Source of the DNA: Cyanocohniella sp. LLY
GTDB taxonomy: Bacteria; Cyanobacteriota; Cyanobacteriia; Cyanobacteriales; Nostocaceae
DNA: 39,347 nt
Assembly (NCBI GenBank): GCA_022241785.1
Contig: JAKOMP010000063.1
Location: 1 to 39,347, forward strand
Direction of reading: 5' to 3'
Position 1 is the first letter of the stretch. The number at the start of each line of letters is the position of its first letter. The notes under the pieces are model-generated. The model saw only the letters and a list, made by a program, of their open reading frames with translations. It was not told the origin of the DNA and ran no database searches. This document shows, in pieces, positions 22,771-30,581 of the stretch. Position numbers and translations under genes: made by a program.

Positions 22771-23418
22771 TTACGAATTATTGAAAGTGTCTTTGAGGAC
22801 AGCACGAGCTGCCAAATTATTGCGAGTAGAGGTCAAAATTTCGGCTTCTCGTTCCAGGCGAAGTACGGTATCTTGGGTCTCTAGTAATGCTTGCTGCTCG
22901 GCGGCTATAGTATCGATGTTGCTCGCTACCCAATAAGATAACTCTGTTGGCAAATCGGGTAATTCTTCAGGCAGTTCCATCTTGCGTTCGGTTAATTTGC
23001 CCAACAGACGCACCACATCTCGTAGCAGTTGTTCTACCTCGGTAGCTAAAGGACGCAAATCTTTGGTTGGTGGCTGGTCTTCTATCCATTCCACCAAGCC
23101 TACAGGGTAGGGTTTTTCTCGAACATATTCTAAAACCCGAAACCTTTGCTGCCCTAAAGTTAACATCTTCATGCGATCATCTGGCAACCGTTGGTAATGG
23201 ATAATTTCTGCACAACAACCAATGTTCGCAATTGTACCTGCAACTGGATCGACCATTAACACTCCAAACCTGCGATCGCTTGACAAAATCGTGTTCATCA
23301 TGATTCTGTAGCGAAATTCAAAAATATGTAGAGGTAATGGTCTAGTAGGAAATAGGACTAATTCAGGTAACGGGAACAGAGGTAGTTCACGAACTGCAAT
23401 TTTAGAAGAAGATGTCAT
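22771..23418 (-). CDS. LON peptidase substrate-binding domain protein
   Basis: 215 residues from ATG 23418. The N-terminal half is the LON substrate-binding domain: VRELPLFPLPELVLFPTRPL, PLHIFEFRYRIMM, then GCCAEIIHYQRLPDDRMKML and GQQRFRVLEYV. It lacks the AAA+ ATPase and Ser-Lys protease domains of true Lon, as is normal for this stand-alone family. A C-terminal helical region (about 130-215) is charged and partly coiled-coil-like. Its role is unknown in bacteria; binding of unfolded polypeptides is inferred from the domain. A strong terminator (23509-23540) separates it from rpsJ upstream, so it is transcribed independently. Confidence 0.9.
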   Translation of the reverse strand: MTSSSKIAVRELPLFPLPELVLFPTRPLPLHIFEFRYRIMMNTILSSDRRFGVLMVDPVAGTIANIGCCAEIIHYQRLPDDRMKMLTLGQQRFRVLEYVREKPYPVGLVEWIEDQPPTKDLRPLATEVEQLLRDVVRLLGKLTERKMELPEELPDLPTELSYWVASNIDTIAAEQQALLETQDTVLRLEREAEILTSTRNNLAARAVLKDTFNNS

Positions 23419-23508
23419 TGTTAATTTGGTATAAATTTAATTTTAAAATTTCTTATTTTCTGCTTTTCCCGTACTTTATCTACATTCTATCATTTGTTTT
23501 TCTGGCAA

Positions 23509-23540
23509 TAAAAAGCCCTGGGATAAATTTCCACAGGGCT
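23509..23540 (-). terminator. Intrinsic terminator of the rpsL-rpsJ cluster
   Basis: AGCCCTG (23514-23520) pairs with CAGGGCT (23534-23540), extended by GG/CC inside. On the minus strand the stem runs into TTTTTA (23509-23513). It lies about 125 nt past the rpsJ stop codon and before the LON-domain gene. Confidence 0.8.
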
Positions 23541-23663
23541 GGGTAAATATTTATAGTATTTTGACACTCTCTGCACTGGAGGTACAGAGATTTTTAAAGA
23601 ATGGAACTTTAAAGGCGACGTCAAATTAGCCTCTAGACATTTGATTAATAACTAATGGTTAAA

Positions 23664-23981
23664 TTACAGTTTTACTTCAATGTCTACACCAGAGGGTAAA
23701 TCCAGTTTCATTAAGGCATCAATAGTTTTAGAAGAAGGCTGGTAAATGTCAATAATCCGGCGATGGGTGCGGGTTTCAAAATGTTCCCGAGAATCTTTAT
23801 CTACGTGAGGCGATCGCAGCACACAGTAGATTTTGCGTTTTGTGGGTAAGGGAATCGGACCTATGGCTGTAGCGTTAGTCCGGTTAGCTGTGTCTACAAT
23901 CTTCTCGCAAGATGTATCTAATAAGCGGCGGTCAAAGGCCTGTAAACGAATTCTAATCTTCTGCTGCTGTAGAGTTGCCAT
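23664..23981 (-). CDS. rpsJ: 30S ribosomal protein S10
   Basis: 105 residues from ATG 23981, with AGGA about 11 nt upstream. Full-length S10: [40 protein letters not shown] and [16 protein letters not shown] are all present. In cyanobacteria S10 is commonly encoded after tuf rather than at the head of the S10 operon, and that is the order here. A terminator-like hairpin lies between tuf and rpsJ (24090-24122), so part of rpsJ expression may depend on read-through or its own promoter. Confidence 0.97.
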   Translation of the reverse strand: MATLQQQKIRIRLQAFDRRLLDTSCEKIVDTANRTNATAIGPIPLPTKRKIYCVLRSPHVDKDSREHFETRTHRRIIDIYQPSSKTIDALMKLDLPSGVDIEVKL

Positions 23982-24002
23982 TTTTAATTTTCCTGGTTCT
24001 GA

Positions 24003-24066
24003 TTAATGAGGAACTGGGGACTAGGGACTGAGGATTAGGGACTGGTGTTTGCCCAATCCCCAATAC
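24003..24066. repeat. GGGACTA-type short tandem repeats upstream of rpsJ
   Basis: GGGGACTAGGGACTGAGG followed by ATTAGGGACTGG is a run of degenerate heptamers of the same family as the repeats near 6841, 12902 and 30515. It fills the gap between the tuf terminator and rpsJ. Confidence 0.65.
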
Positions 24067-24089
24067 TCAATACCTTTTTAACGGACGAG

Positions 24090-24122
24090 AAAAAAGCAGA
24101 GAGGAAATTTATCATCTCTGCT
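24090..24122 (-). terminator. Intrinsic terminator after tuf
   Basis: AGCAGAGA (24095-24102) pairs perfectly with TCTCTGCT (24115-24122) around a 12-nt loop. On the minus strand the stem leads into six T residues (24090-24095). It lies 24 nt past the tuf stop codon, so most fusA-tuf transcripts should end here. Confidence 0.8.
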
Positions 24123-24145
24123 CCTTTGTTATGGGGCAAAAGGTG

Positions 24146-25375
24146 CTATTTAATGATTTTGGAGACGACACCAGCACCAATGGTGCGACCACCTTCACGA
24201 ATCGCGAAGCGCATTCCTTGCTCAATCGCGATCGCGTTGATTAGTTCTACTGTCATTTTGATGCGATCGCCTGGCATAACCATTTCAGCGTCGCTACCAT
24301 CATCGGAAGTAAAGGCCTTAATCGTGCCAGTTACATCGGTTGTCCGCACATAGAACTGAGGACGATAGCCAGCGAAAAAGGGAGTTTTGCGACCACCTTC
24401 TTTATCGGTTAGAACGTACACTTCACCTTCAAATTGAGTGTGAGGAGTAATCGAACCTGGTTTAGCTAGCACCATACCGCGTTCAATGTCGGCTTTTTGG
24501 ATACCGCGTAGGAGTACACCGGCATTATCTCCAGCCATACCTTCGTCGAGACTCTTCTTGAACATCTCGATCCCAGTTACGGTGGTGTTACGAGTATCTC
24601 TAATGCCCACCAATTCAACGTTATCACCGACTTTGACCTTACCACGCTCAATCCGACCGGTGGCAACAGTACCCCGACCTGTGATTGAGAATACGTCTTC
24701 CACAGCCATCAGGAAGGGCTTATCTATAGCGCGATCTGGAGTAGGAATGTAAGAATCTACTGCTTCCATAAGGGCGTAGATTTTGTCTACCCAAGGATCT
24801 TCACCCTGTTTAGTTTTGGGGTTAGCAGTCATTGCTTCCAGTGCTTTGAGACCGGAGCCTGTAACGATAGGAATGTCGTCACCAGGAAAATCGTAGCTAG
24901 ATAATAGCTCCCGGACTTCTAATTCCACCAATTCTAGTAGTTCTGCGTCGTCTACCATGTCTTCTTTGTTCAAGAAAACAACTAGACTCGGAACACCTAC
25001 TTGCTTTGCCAGCAGGATATGTTCACGGGTTTGGGGCATGGGACCATCAGCAGCAGAAACTACGAGAATACCACCATCCATCTGGGCAGCACCCGTGATC
25101 ATGTTTTTTACATAATCAGCGTGTCCTGGGCAATCTACGTGAGCATAGTGCCGCTCGCCGGTTTCATACTCAACGTGAGCCGTATTGATGGTAATACCCC
25201 GCGCCTTCTCTTCTGGGGCGTTATCAATTTGGTCGTAGCCTTTACCTGTTGCTTGACCCATAGCGGCCAAAGTCATGGTAATAGCTGCTGTTAAAGTGGT
25301 TTTACCATGATCAACGTGACCAACTGTGCCGATATTAACGTGGGGTTTAGTCCTTTCAAACTTTGCGCGTGCCAT
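24146..25375 (-). CDS. tuf: Elongation factor Tu
   Basis: 409 residues from ATG 25375; full length, in the cyanobacterial/plastid style with the short insert [13 protein letters not shown] in the G domain. It delivers aminoacyl-tRNA to the ribosome. GTPase motifs: G1 GHVDHGKT, G3 DCPGHADY, G4 NKEDMVDD, and switch I ARGITIN. Domains 2 and 3 are intact to [10 protein letters not shown]. It follows fusA after 22 nt and clearly shares its transcript. A strong terminator lies downstream. Confidence 0.98.
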   Translation of the reverse strand: MARAKFERTKPHVNIGTVGHVDHGKTTLTAAITMTLAAMGQATGKGYDQIDNAPEEKARGITINTAHVEYETGERHYAHVDCPGHADYVKNMITGAAQMDGGILVVSAADGPMPQTREHILLAKQVGVPSLVVFLNKEDMVDDAELLELVELEVRELLSSYDFPGDDIPIVTGSGLKALEAMTANPKTKQGEDPWVDKIYALMEAVDSYIPTPDRAIDKPFLMAVEDVFSITGRGTVATGRIERGKVKVGDNVELVGIRDTRNTTVTGIEMFKKSLDEGMAGDNAGVLLRGIQKADIERGMVLAKPGSITPHTQFEGEVYVLTDKEGGRKTPFFAGYRPQFYVRTTDVTGTIKAFTSDDGSDAEMVMPGDRIKMTVELINAIAIEQGMRFAIREGGRTIGAGVVSKIIK

Positions 25376-25397
25376 GAATGCTCGTTTCCTTTTTTAA

Positions 25398-27476
25398 TTA
25401 AGCGTTCCCTTTGCTTTTCGCTATGATTGCTTCAGCCACGTTACGAGGTACTTCTTCGTAGTGGCTAAATTCCATTGAGAAGATACCCCGACCTTGGGTC
25501 TTCGAACGGATATCAGTAGCGTAGCCAAACATTTCTGCCAATGGGACTTTAGCAGTTACTTTGGCAAGACCATCATCAGATCCCATACCCTCAATTTGCC
25601 CACGACGGGAATTAAGGTCGCCCATCACATCCCCAAGGAAGTTTTCGGGAACTTCTACCTCAACTTTCATCATAGGTTCTAAGAGTACAGGTGAAGCTTT
25701 CAACACTGCTTCTTTCATTGCCATTGAGCCAGCAATTTTGAAAGCCATTTCTGAAGAGTCTACATCGTGGTATGACCCATCAGTCAACGTTGCTTTGACG
25801 TCAATCAATGGATATCCAGCTAAAACACCGGATTCGCAGCTTTCTTTCATTCCTTGTTCTGCTGGGCCAATGTACTCTTTGGGTACAGTACCACCAACAA
25901 TTTTGGAAACAAATTCAAAACCGCTACCGGGTTCACCTGGCTCTAAATCGATCACAACGTGACCGTATTGACCTTTACCACCACTTTGACGGATGAATTT
26001 CCCTTCGATTTTAGAGACTTGTTTACGAATCGTTTCGCGGTAAGCTACCTGCGGCGCACCCACATTAGCTTCCACTTTGAATTCGCGTAACATCCGGTCT
26101 ACCAAAATTTCCAGGTGTAGTTCTCCCATCCCTGCAATCACAGTTTGATTCGTTTCCGGATCAACATGGACGCGGAATGTCGGATCTTCTTCTGAAAGAG
26201 ATTGCAGCGCTTTGGACAGCTTGTCCATGTCATTCTTGGTTTTGGGTTCAACCGCCACCGAGATCACAGGCTCAGGAATGAACAGGGATTCCAGAATTAC
26301 TGGTGATCCTTCATCAGTGATAGTGTCACCTGTTAAGGTATCTTTTAATCCTAATGCTGCTCCTAAATCGCCAGCCCGCATTTCGTCCACGTCCATACGT
26401 TCGTCTGCTTTCAAAATCACCAGACGGGAAATGCGCTCTTTTTTGTTCTTGGTAGCGTTGAGGACGTAGCTACCTTTTTTCAGCACACCAGAATAAACGC
26501 GAACGAAGGTTAGGCGACCATAAGGGTCAGCCATAATCTTAAATGCCAGCGCTGATAAAGGTTCATTATCATCAGCCCGACGTTCCACAGTTTCACCATT
26601 CGGCAGTAGCCCTTGAATTGGTGGCACTTCAGTTGGTGCTGGTAGGTAATCTACAACTGCATCCAACATCAACTGCACGCCTTTGTTTTTAAAGGCTGAA
26701 CCACAAAGTACTGGGACAATGGTTCCCGCTGTTGTACCCTTACGCAGCGCAGTACGGATTTCTGCTTCTGTAAGTTCTTCTCCCTCGAAGTACTTATTCA
26801 TCAGAACGTCATCTGTTTCTGCTACAGCCTCTATCAGCTTACCGCGGTATTCTTGTGCCTTGTCTTGCATTTCGGCGGGGATATCGGTTTCTTCGATATC
26901 TGTTCCCTGGTCGTTGTTGTAAATATAGGCACGCTGACGTACCAGATCAACGATTCCTGTAAATTCAGTTTCACTACCAATGGGCAGTTGAATGGCAATG
27001 GCATTAGCCCGCAGGCGATCGCGCATTTGTTCGTGAACTCGGTAAAAGTTCGCACCTGTACGATCCATTTTGTTGATGAAGGCTATGCGAGGCACTTTGT
27101 AGCGGTCTGCTTGTCGCCACACTGTCTCGGACTGCGGTTGCACGCCACCCACAGAACAAAATACTGCGATTACACCATCCAACACGCGCATGGAACGTTC
27201 TACTTCGATTGTGAAGTCAACGTGTCCTGGAGTATCGATAATGTTAATTTGATGATCTTTCCAACTGGTACTGATCGCCGCTGCGGTGATGGTAATTCCC
27301 CGCTCACGCTCTTGATCCATCCAGTCAGTGACGGCAGTTCCTTCATGAACTTCGCCAATTTTATGAATTATGCCAGAGTAAAACAATATTCTCTCGGTTG
27401 TCGTTGTCTTGCCCGCATCTATATGCGCCGCAATACCGATATTGCGTACTCTCTCTAGCGGGATCGTACGTGCCAC
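25398..27476 (-). CDS. fusA: Elongation factor G
   Basis: 692 residues, starting at GTG 27476 with AGGAGG 5 nt upstream, one of the strongest ribosome binding sites in the window. It is the ribosomal translocase. Motifs: G1 AHIDAGKT, switch I RERGITI, G3 DTPGHVDF, G4 NKMDRTGA, then domain II and the domain IV-V region ending [20 protein letters not shown]. The length is normal. It sits between rpsG and tuf, in the usual str-operon order. A 150-nt rpsG-fusA gap contains small repeats and a hairpin. Confidence 0.98.
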   Translation of the reverse strand: MARTIPLERVRNIGIAAHIDAGKTTTTERILFYSGIIHKIGEVHEGTAVTDWMDQERERGITITAAAISTSWKDHQINIIDTPGHVDFTIEVERSMRVLDGVIAVFCSVGGVQPQSETVWRQADRYKVPRIAFINKMDRTGANFYRVHEQMRDRLRANAIAIQLPIGSETEFTGIVDLVRQRAYIYNNDQGTDIEETDIPAEMQDKAQEYRGKLIEAVAETDDVLMNKYFEGEELTEAEIRTALRKGTTAGTIVPVLCGSAFKNKGVQLMLDAVVDYLPAPTEVPPIQGLLPNGETVERRADDNEPLSALAFKIMADPYGRLTFVRVYSGVLKKGSYVLNATKNKKERISRLVILKADERMDVDEMRAGDLGAALGLKDTLTGDTITDEGSPVILESLFIPEPVISVAVEPKTKNDMDKLSKALQSLSEEDPTFRVHVDPETNQTVIAGMGELHLEILVDRMLREFKVEANVGAPQVAYRETIRKQVSKIEGKFIRQSGGKGQYGHVVIDLEPGEPGSGFEFVSKIVGGTVPKEYIGPAEQGMKESCESGVLAGYPLIDVKATLTDGSYHDVDSSEMAFKIAGSMAMKEAVLKASPVLLEPMMKVEVEVPENFLGDVMGDLNSRRGQIEGMGSDDGLAKVTAKVPLAEMFGYATDIRSKTQGRGIFSMEFSHYEEVPRNVAEAIIAKSKGNA

Positions 27477-27481
27477 AGTAG

Positions 27482-27487
27482 CCTCCT
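27482..27487 (-). promoter_or_regulatory. Strong ribosome binding site of fusA
   Basis: The minus strand reads AGGAGG five nt before the GTG at 27476. It fixes the GTG as the start, despite ATG being used by the neighbouring genes. Confidence 0.85.
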
Positions 27488-27548
27488 ATAGTTTTTGCCT
27501 CATGATATCTTGTATATTACTCTTTGTTAAGATTCTATACTTTTACGG

Positions 27549-27618
27549 AAAACCGTCTGCGGTTTTGTGATTACGCGATATATCGCTGTGATATCCACGA
27601 TATACCACGATATACCGC
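27549..27618. repeat. Hairpin plus CACGATATAC repeats between rpsG and fusA
   Basis: AAAACCG (27549-27555) pairs with CGGTTTT (27560-27566) around TCTG. Next to it GATAT-containing 10-mers are repeated (CACGATATACCACGATATAC at 27596-27615, with a diverged copy upstream). The hairpin lacks a T-run and could mark a processing site between the two cistrons. Confidence 0.55.
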
Positions 27619-27626
27619 TAATTTTC

Positions 27627-28097
27627 TTAGTAACGATAGTGGGCAAACGCTTTGTTAGCTTCTGCCATCCGATGTGTTTCTTCGCGTTTGCGAATCGCAT
27701 TTCCGGTTTCGTTGGCAGCATCCATTAGTTCATTAGCTAATTTACTAGCCATAGTGCGTCCGGGACGAGAACGAGAAAATTGTACTAACCAGCGCAATGC
27801 TAAGGTTGTCCCGCGATCAGAGCGGACTTCCATCGGTACTTGGTAGGTTGCTCCACCAACTCGTCGAGCTTTTACTTCTACCAAAGGTGTGGCATTTCGT
27901 ACTGCTCTTTCAAAGGTTTCCAAAGGAGCAGCACCAGTGCGTTCTTCAATAGTTTTGAGAGCATCATAAACTAGCCGTGCAGCTAGTGATTTTTTTCCAT
28001 GACGCATCACCCGCCGGATTATCATGCTTACCAGGCGACTGTTATATACGGAATCAGGCGGAACTGGACGCCTTTGAATAACACCACGACGAGACAT
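27627..28097 (-). CDS. rpsG: 30S ribosomal protein S7
   Basis: 156 residues from ATG 28097, with AAAGGTGA just upstream as ribosome binding site. Full-length S7 from [20 protein letters not shown] to NKAFAHYRY, including the RNA-binding segment [15 protein letters not shown]. It nucleates assembly of the 30S head. The gap to rpsL upstream is 369 nt, unusually long for this operon, with no gene inside. Confidence 0.97.
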   Translation of the reverse strand: MSRRGVIQRRPVPPDSVYNSRLVSMIIRRVMRHGKKSLAARLVYDALKTIEERTGAAPLETFERAVRNATPLVEVKARRVGGATYQVPMEVRSDRGTTLALRWLVQFSRSRPGRTMASKLANELMDAANETGNAIRKREETHRMAEANKAFAHYRY

Positions 28098-28466
28098 ACT
28101 TCACCTTTAATTCGGAATTGGCAACGAAATTATATGCTATCAGACACTGGATATATGGGCGCTAAAAGCCGCCGGTCAAACTTTCTTTTTTTTCTTCTCT
28201 ACAGTTGCAGCGAGAATAACCGATGAATTTTCTCTCTACAACCAGAGAAGGCGACAACATCATAAACTTTTATCTTTTAGATGCAACCGCTGCGATGCCT
28301 AGGTTGGCAAGCTACGCTTACAGAATGCTGCTAAAAATTATCTATACTTACCCGCTTCTGGGTGTAGCTAGATTTATGGAAAAAGCAAGCGCCGCTAGTT
28401 GTATGTTCCTCGACGCTGCCCAGGAGAATGCTTAATCGCCATCGCACACGATTAACCTCCTATTTC
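28098..28466. other. Long rpsL-rpsG spacer
   Basis: 369 nt where these two genes are normally close. I see no credible gene: the plus-strand frame 28223-28435 has no recognisable content and no ribosome binding site. No clear terminator or promoter was found by eye. An internal promoter or processing site is possible. Confidence 0.5.
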
Positions 28467-28850
28467 CTATTTTTTCGCTTCTTTCGGACGCTTGGTTCCA
28501 TACTTGGAACGTCCTTGTTTGCGGTCTTTCACCCCGGCTGTATCCAAGGTGCCACGGATAATGTGATATCTCACCCCTGGTAGGTCTTTTACCCGACCGC
28601 CACGGATCATCACTACTGAATGTTCTTGCAAGTTGTGGCCGATACCTGGAATATAAGCTGTAACCTCAAATCCAGATGTCAGTCTTACCCTTGCTACTTT
28701 ACGTAGAGCTGAGTTAGGCTTTTTAGGAGTAGTTGTGTATACTCTGGTACAAACACCCCGACGTTGCGGGCATTGCTTCAGAGCTGGAGATTTGGTTTTC
28801 TGACGCGCTACTTCGCGTTCATTACGTATGAGTTGCTGTATTGTTGGCAT
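28467..28850 (-). CDS. rpsL: 30S ribosomal protein S12
   Basis: 127 residues from ATG 28850. Full-length S12 with the decoding-site loops intact: [20 protein letters not shown], with Lys43-Lys44 unmutated (streptomycin-sensitive form), and [15 protein letters not shown]. It is the first gene of the translation cluster; a near-consensus SigA promoter (28901-28930) lies 50-80 nt upstream of the start codon. Confidence 0.97.
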   Translation of the reverse strand: MPTIQQLIRNEREVARQKTKSPALKQCPQRRGVCTRVYTTTPKKPNSALRKVARVRLTSGFEVTAYIPGIGHNLQEHSVVMIRGGRVKDLPGVRYHIIRGTLDTAGVKDRKQGRSKYGTKRPKEAKK

Positions 28851-28900
28851 GAGTCACAGCGCGTGAAGCTGCTTAGAGGTCTAAGTTTTAACAAATCCTG

Positions 28901-28930
28901 ATTATATCTTTTTTTTGGCTATTATGTCAA
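28901..28930 (-). promoter_or_regulatory. Near-perfect SigA promoter of rpsL
   Basis: The minus strand reads TTGACA (28930-28925), an 18-nt spacer, then TATAAT (28906-28901). Both hexamers are exact consensus. Transcription should begin near 28894, giving a leader of about 45 nt before the rpsL ATG at 28850. Confidence 0.8.
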
Positions 28931-28954
28931 ACTGATAATTTTATTTTTTCAGTT

Positions 28955-29085
28955 AGGGACTTCCAGAGAATAAATTACTCAATTTATTCAGGTGATATTT
29001 TTCTTTTCCCCCCTGCTCCCTGCTCCCTGCTCCCCTGCCTACACAATGACTGATTATTTTTTTATTTTTTTAATTGGAAGTCCCT
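28955..29085. mobile_element. MITE-like element overlapping the 3' end of the HesB gene
   Basis: AGGGACTTCCA (28955-28965) and TGGAAGTCCCT (29075-29085) are perfect 11-bp terminal inverted repeats 131 bp apart. The interior holds CTCCCTG short tandem repeats (29008-29038). The right end supplies the last four codons and stop of the HesB-family gene. There is no transposase and no clear target duplication. The ends resemble those of the element at 29485-29576. Confidence 0.55.
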
Positions 29086-29420
29086 GATGAGGTTGGGGCA
29101 GTTGTAGAGAAAGAATTACCACAACTACAGGTAGCGATCGCCTGCGGGTTGTGAAAGCGAAATCCCCCACCTATTAAATCTTCTGAATAATCTAATGCCA
29201 ACCCATTTAAATAATCAAAGCTTTCAGTATCTATAATAACTTTAATACCGTTAACTTCCATAACCCGATCATCAATTTTTACATCTTCATCAAATGACAT
29301 ATCATAAAACAGACCTGAACAGCCACCTAATTTAACTGTTAATCTCAACAAAGAATTTGGCTGATGTTTTAAATGTAATCGCTCAATTTCACTGACGGCT
29401 GCTTGACTCAAATGAATCAT
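29070..29420 (-). CDS. HesB/IscA/SufA family iron-sulfur carrier protein
   Basis: 116 residues from ATG 29420. A-type carriers hold iron or Fe-S clusters and pass them to apoproteins. The three ligand cysteines are present: Cys34 (KLGGCSGLFYDM), Cys98 and Cys100 (ATCSCGNSF), along with the LDYSEDLIGGGFRFHNP core. The last roughly 12 residues (TTAPTSSGTSN) extend past the family's usual end and are partly encoded by the inverted repeat at 29075-29085. No nifU/iscS-type neighbours are seen, so this is a stand-alone housekeeping or SufA-like member. Confidence 0.92.
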   Translation of the reverse strand: MIHLSQAAVSEIERLHLKHQPNSLLRLTVKLGGCSGLFYDMSFDEDVKIDDRVMEVNGIKVIIDTESFDYLNGLALDYSEDLIGGGFRFHNPQAIATCSCGNSFSTTAPTSSGTSN

Positions 29421-29876
29421 GGAATTATTTTTGTCTATTTAAACCCCATCTTTCAGTATTACAGACGGATGAACTATCGAATATAGGACTTACGCACTCG
29501 CTACGAAAATCAAGGCTTTGAGATTGCTTCCCTAGGGTCGCAATGACAAAAATATGTAGTTGGTTACGTAAGTCCTGGAATAAACATCCACAGGCTGTAA
29601 AGCGCAAGAATTTGCCTAACTAGGCTAAAGTTCTCTTAGATAACAGATTTGAGCTTTGCCTATAATTCCCCACTCGTCTAGGGTCAGGGATTTTGGCTAA
29701 TTTAAGGTCTTGATTAATCCAGCATATCATTAACTGAGAACTTAGTCCCCACCTAAATTGAGGTAGGGACATCTAGCTAATAATATTTACTTCAGAAGGT
29801 TTGCAAAAATAATCAGTATATTAGCTTGTTTTAGCCCTATTTGGCCTATTAAACCCCAAATACACCTGTTGCGGTT
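29421..29876. other. Intergenic region upstream of the HesB gene
   Basis: 456 nt without a gene; it contains the 92-bp MITE-like element at 29485-29576. The remaining sequence up to the cupin stop codon at 29877 shows no further structure that I can support. Confidence 0.5.
29485..29576. mobile_element. MITE-like element with AGGACTTACG ends
   Basis: AGGACTTACG (29485-29494) and CGTAAGTCCT (29567-29576) are perfect 10-bp terminal inverted repeats. The interior contains GATTGCTTCCCTAGGGTCGC followed by AATGAC, a form of the palindromic intergenic repeat (TCATTGCGA...GAAGCAATC) found in many bacteria. Non-autonomous: no coding capacity. Confidence 0.65.
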
Positions 29877-30296
29877 TTAGTTCTTAGTCCGGGCATAGTC
29901 ATCTTGGTAGCGAATAATATCATCTTCGCCTAAATACTCACCATTTTGCACTTCAATCAAGACTAAGGGAATCACACCAGGGTTCTCTAAACGATGGGCT
30001 GTACATTGGGGAACATAAGTTGATTCATTGTTACTCAACAGCACCTCTTGTTCGCCACAAACAACCCTAGCAGTACCAGAAACAACAATCCAGTGTTCAC
30101 TGCGGTGATGATGCATTTGCAGACTGAGGCGGTGTCCAGGCTTGACTTCAATGCGTTTAATTTTGTATCCACGTCCTTCTTCCAAAACGGTAAAAGAACC
30201 CCAAGGGCGCAATTCAGTGGCGGCAACACTTTTATTCGCAATGGCCACAGGTAGGGGCAGAGTGTTAACTTGTGCAGATTCTTGATATTGAGCCAT
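29877..30296 (-). CDS. Cupin protein, mannose-6-phosphate isomerase type II-like
   Basis: 139 residues from ATG 30296, chosen because TGAGGT lies five nt upstream; an ATG seven codons earlier has no such site. It is a single cupin domain: RPWGSFTVLEEGRGYKIKRI, then the metal-binding QMHHHRSEHWIVVSGTARV with several histidines, and STYVPQCTAHRLENPG. This matches the C-terminal isomerase domain of mannose-1-phosphate guanylyltransferase/mannose-6-phosphate isomerase, but without the guanylyltransferase half. Mannose-6-phosphate/fructose-6-phosphate interconversion for polysaccharide synthesis is likely, not proven. Confidence 0.9.
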   Translation of the reverse strand: MAQYQESAQVNTLPLPVAIANKSVAATELRPWGSFTVLEEGRGYKIKRIEVKPGHRLSLQMHHHRSEHWIVVSGTARVVCGEQEVLLSNNESTYVPQCTAHRLENPGVIPLVLIEVQNGEYLGEDDIIRYQDDYARTKN

Positions 30297-30514
30297 AGTT
30301 ACCTCATTTGGAGACATAACAAACCGTCATTACTGTTAACCATTGATGGAAAATTTGGCGCAATTTTGCAACCGTGAAAATCGTCATTTTGTTGCACCTT
30401 GCTAAACATAGCAAAATCAAAGTTTAGGGTCTAAAGAATTACTGCTAAAACTATGTGTCTACACTAATTCTTCATGCAACAAATGGTAGCTTTTTCTTAA
30501 CTTTAAAAAGGGGT

Positions 30515-30567
30515 TAGGGGCTAGAGGCTAGAGATGAGAGGTGATGGATGAGTAAATAAAGCCCCTA
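30515..30567 (-). terminator. Repeat-derived hairpin after the phosphodiester glycosidase gene
   Basis: TAGGGGCT (30515-30522) pairs perfectly with AGCCCCTA (30560-30567). It lies about 15 nt past the stop of the gene at 30582-32585, and the minus strand continues into AACCCCTTTTTAAAG, giving a T-run. Same heptamer family (CTAGAGG, CTAGTCCCC) as elsewhere in the window. Confidence 0.6.
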
Positions 30568-30581
30568 GTCCCCAGTCCTCA

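Noticed and set aside
28223-28435. 70-codon plus-strand frame in the rpsL-rpsG gap
   Set aside because: Antisense to the operon, no ribosome binding site, no recognisable content.
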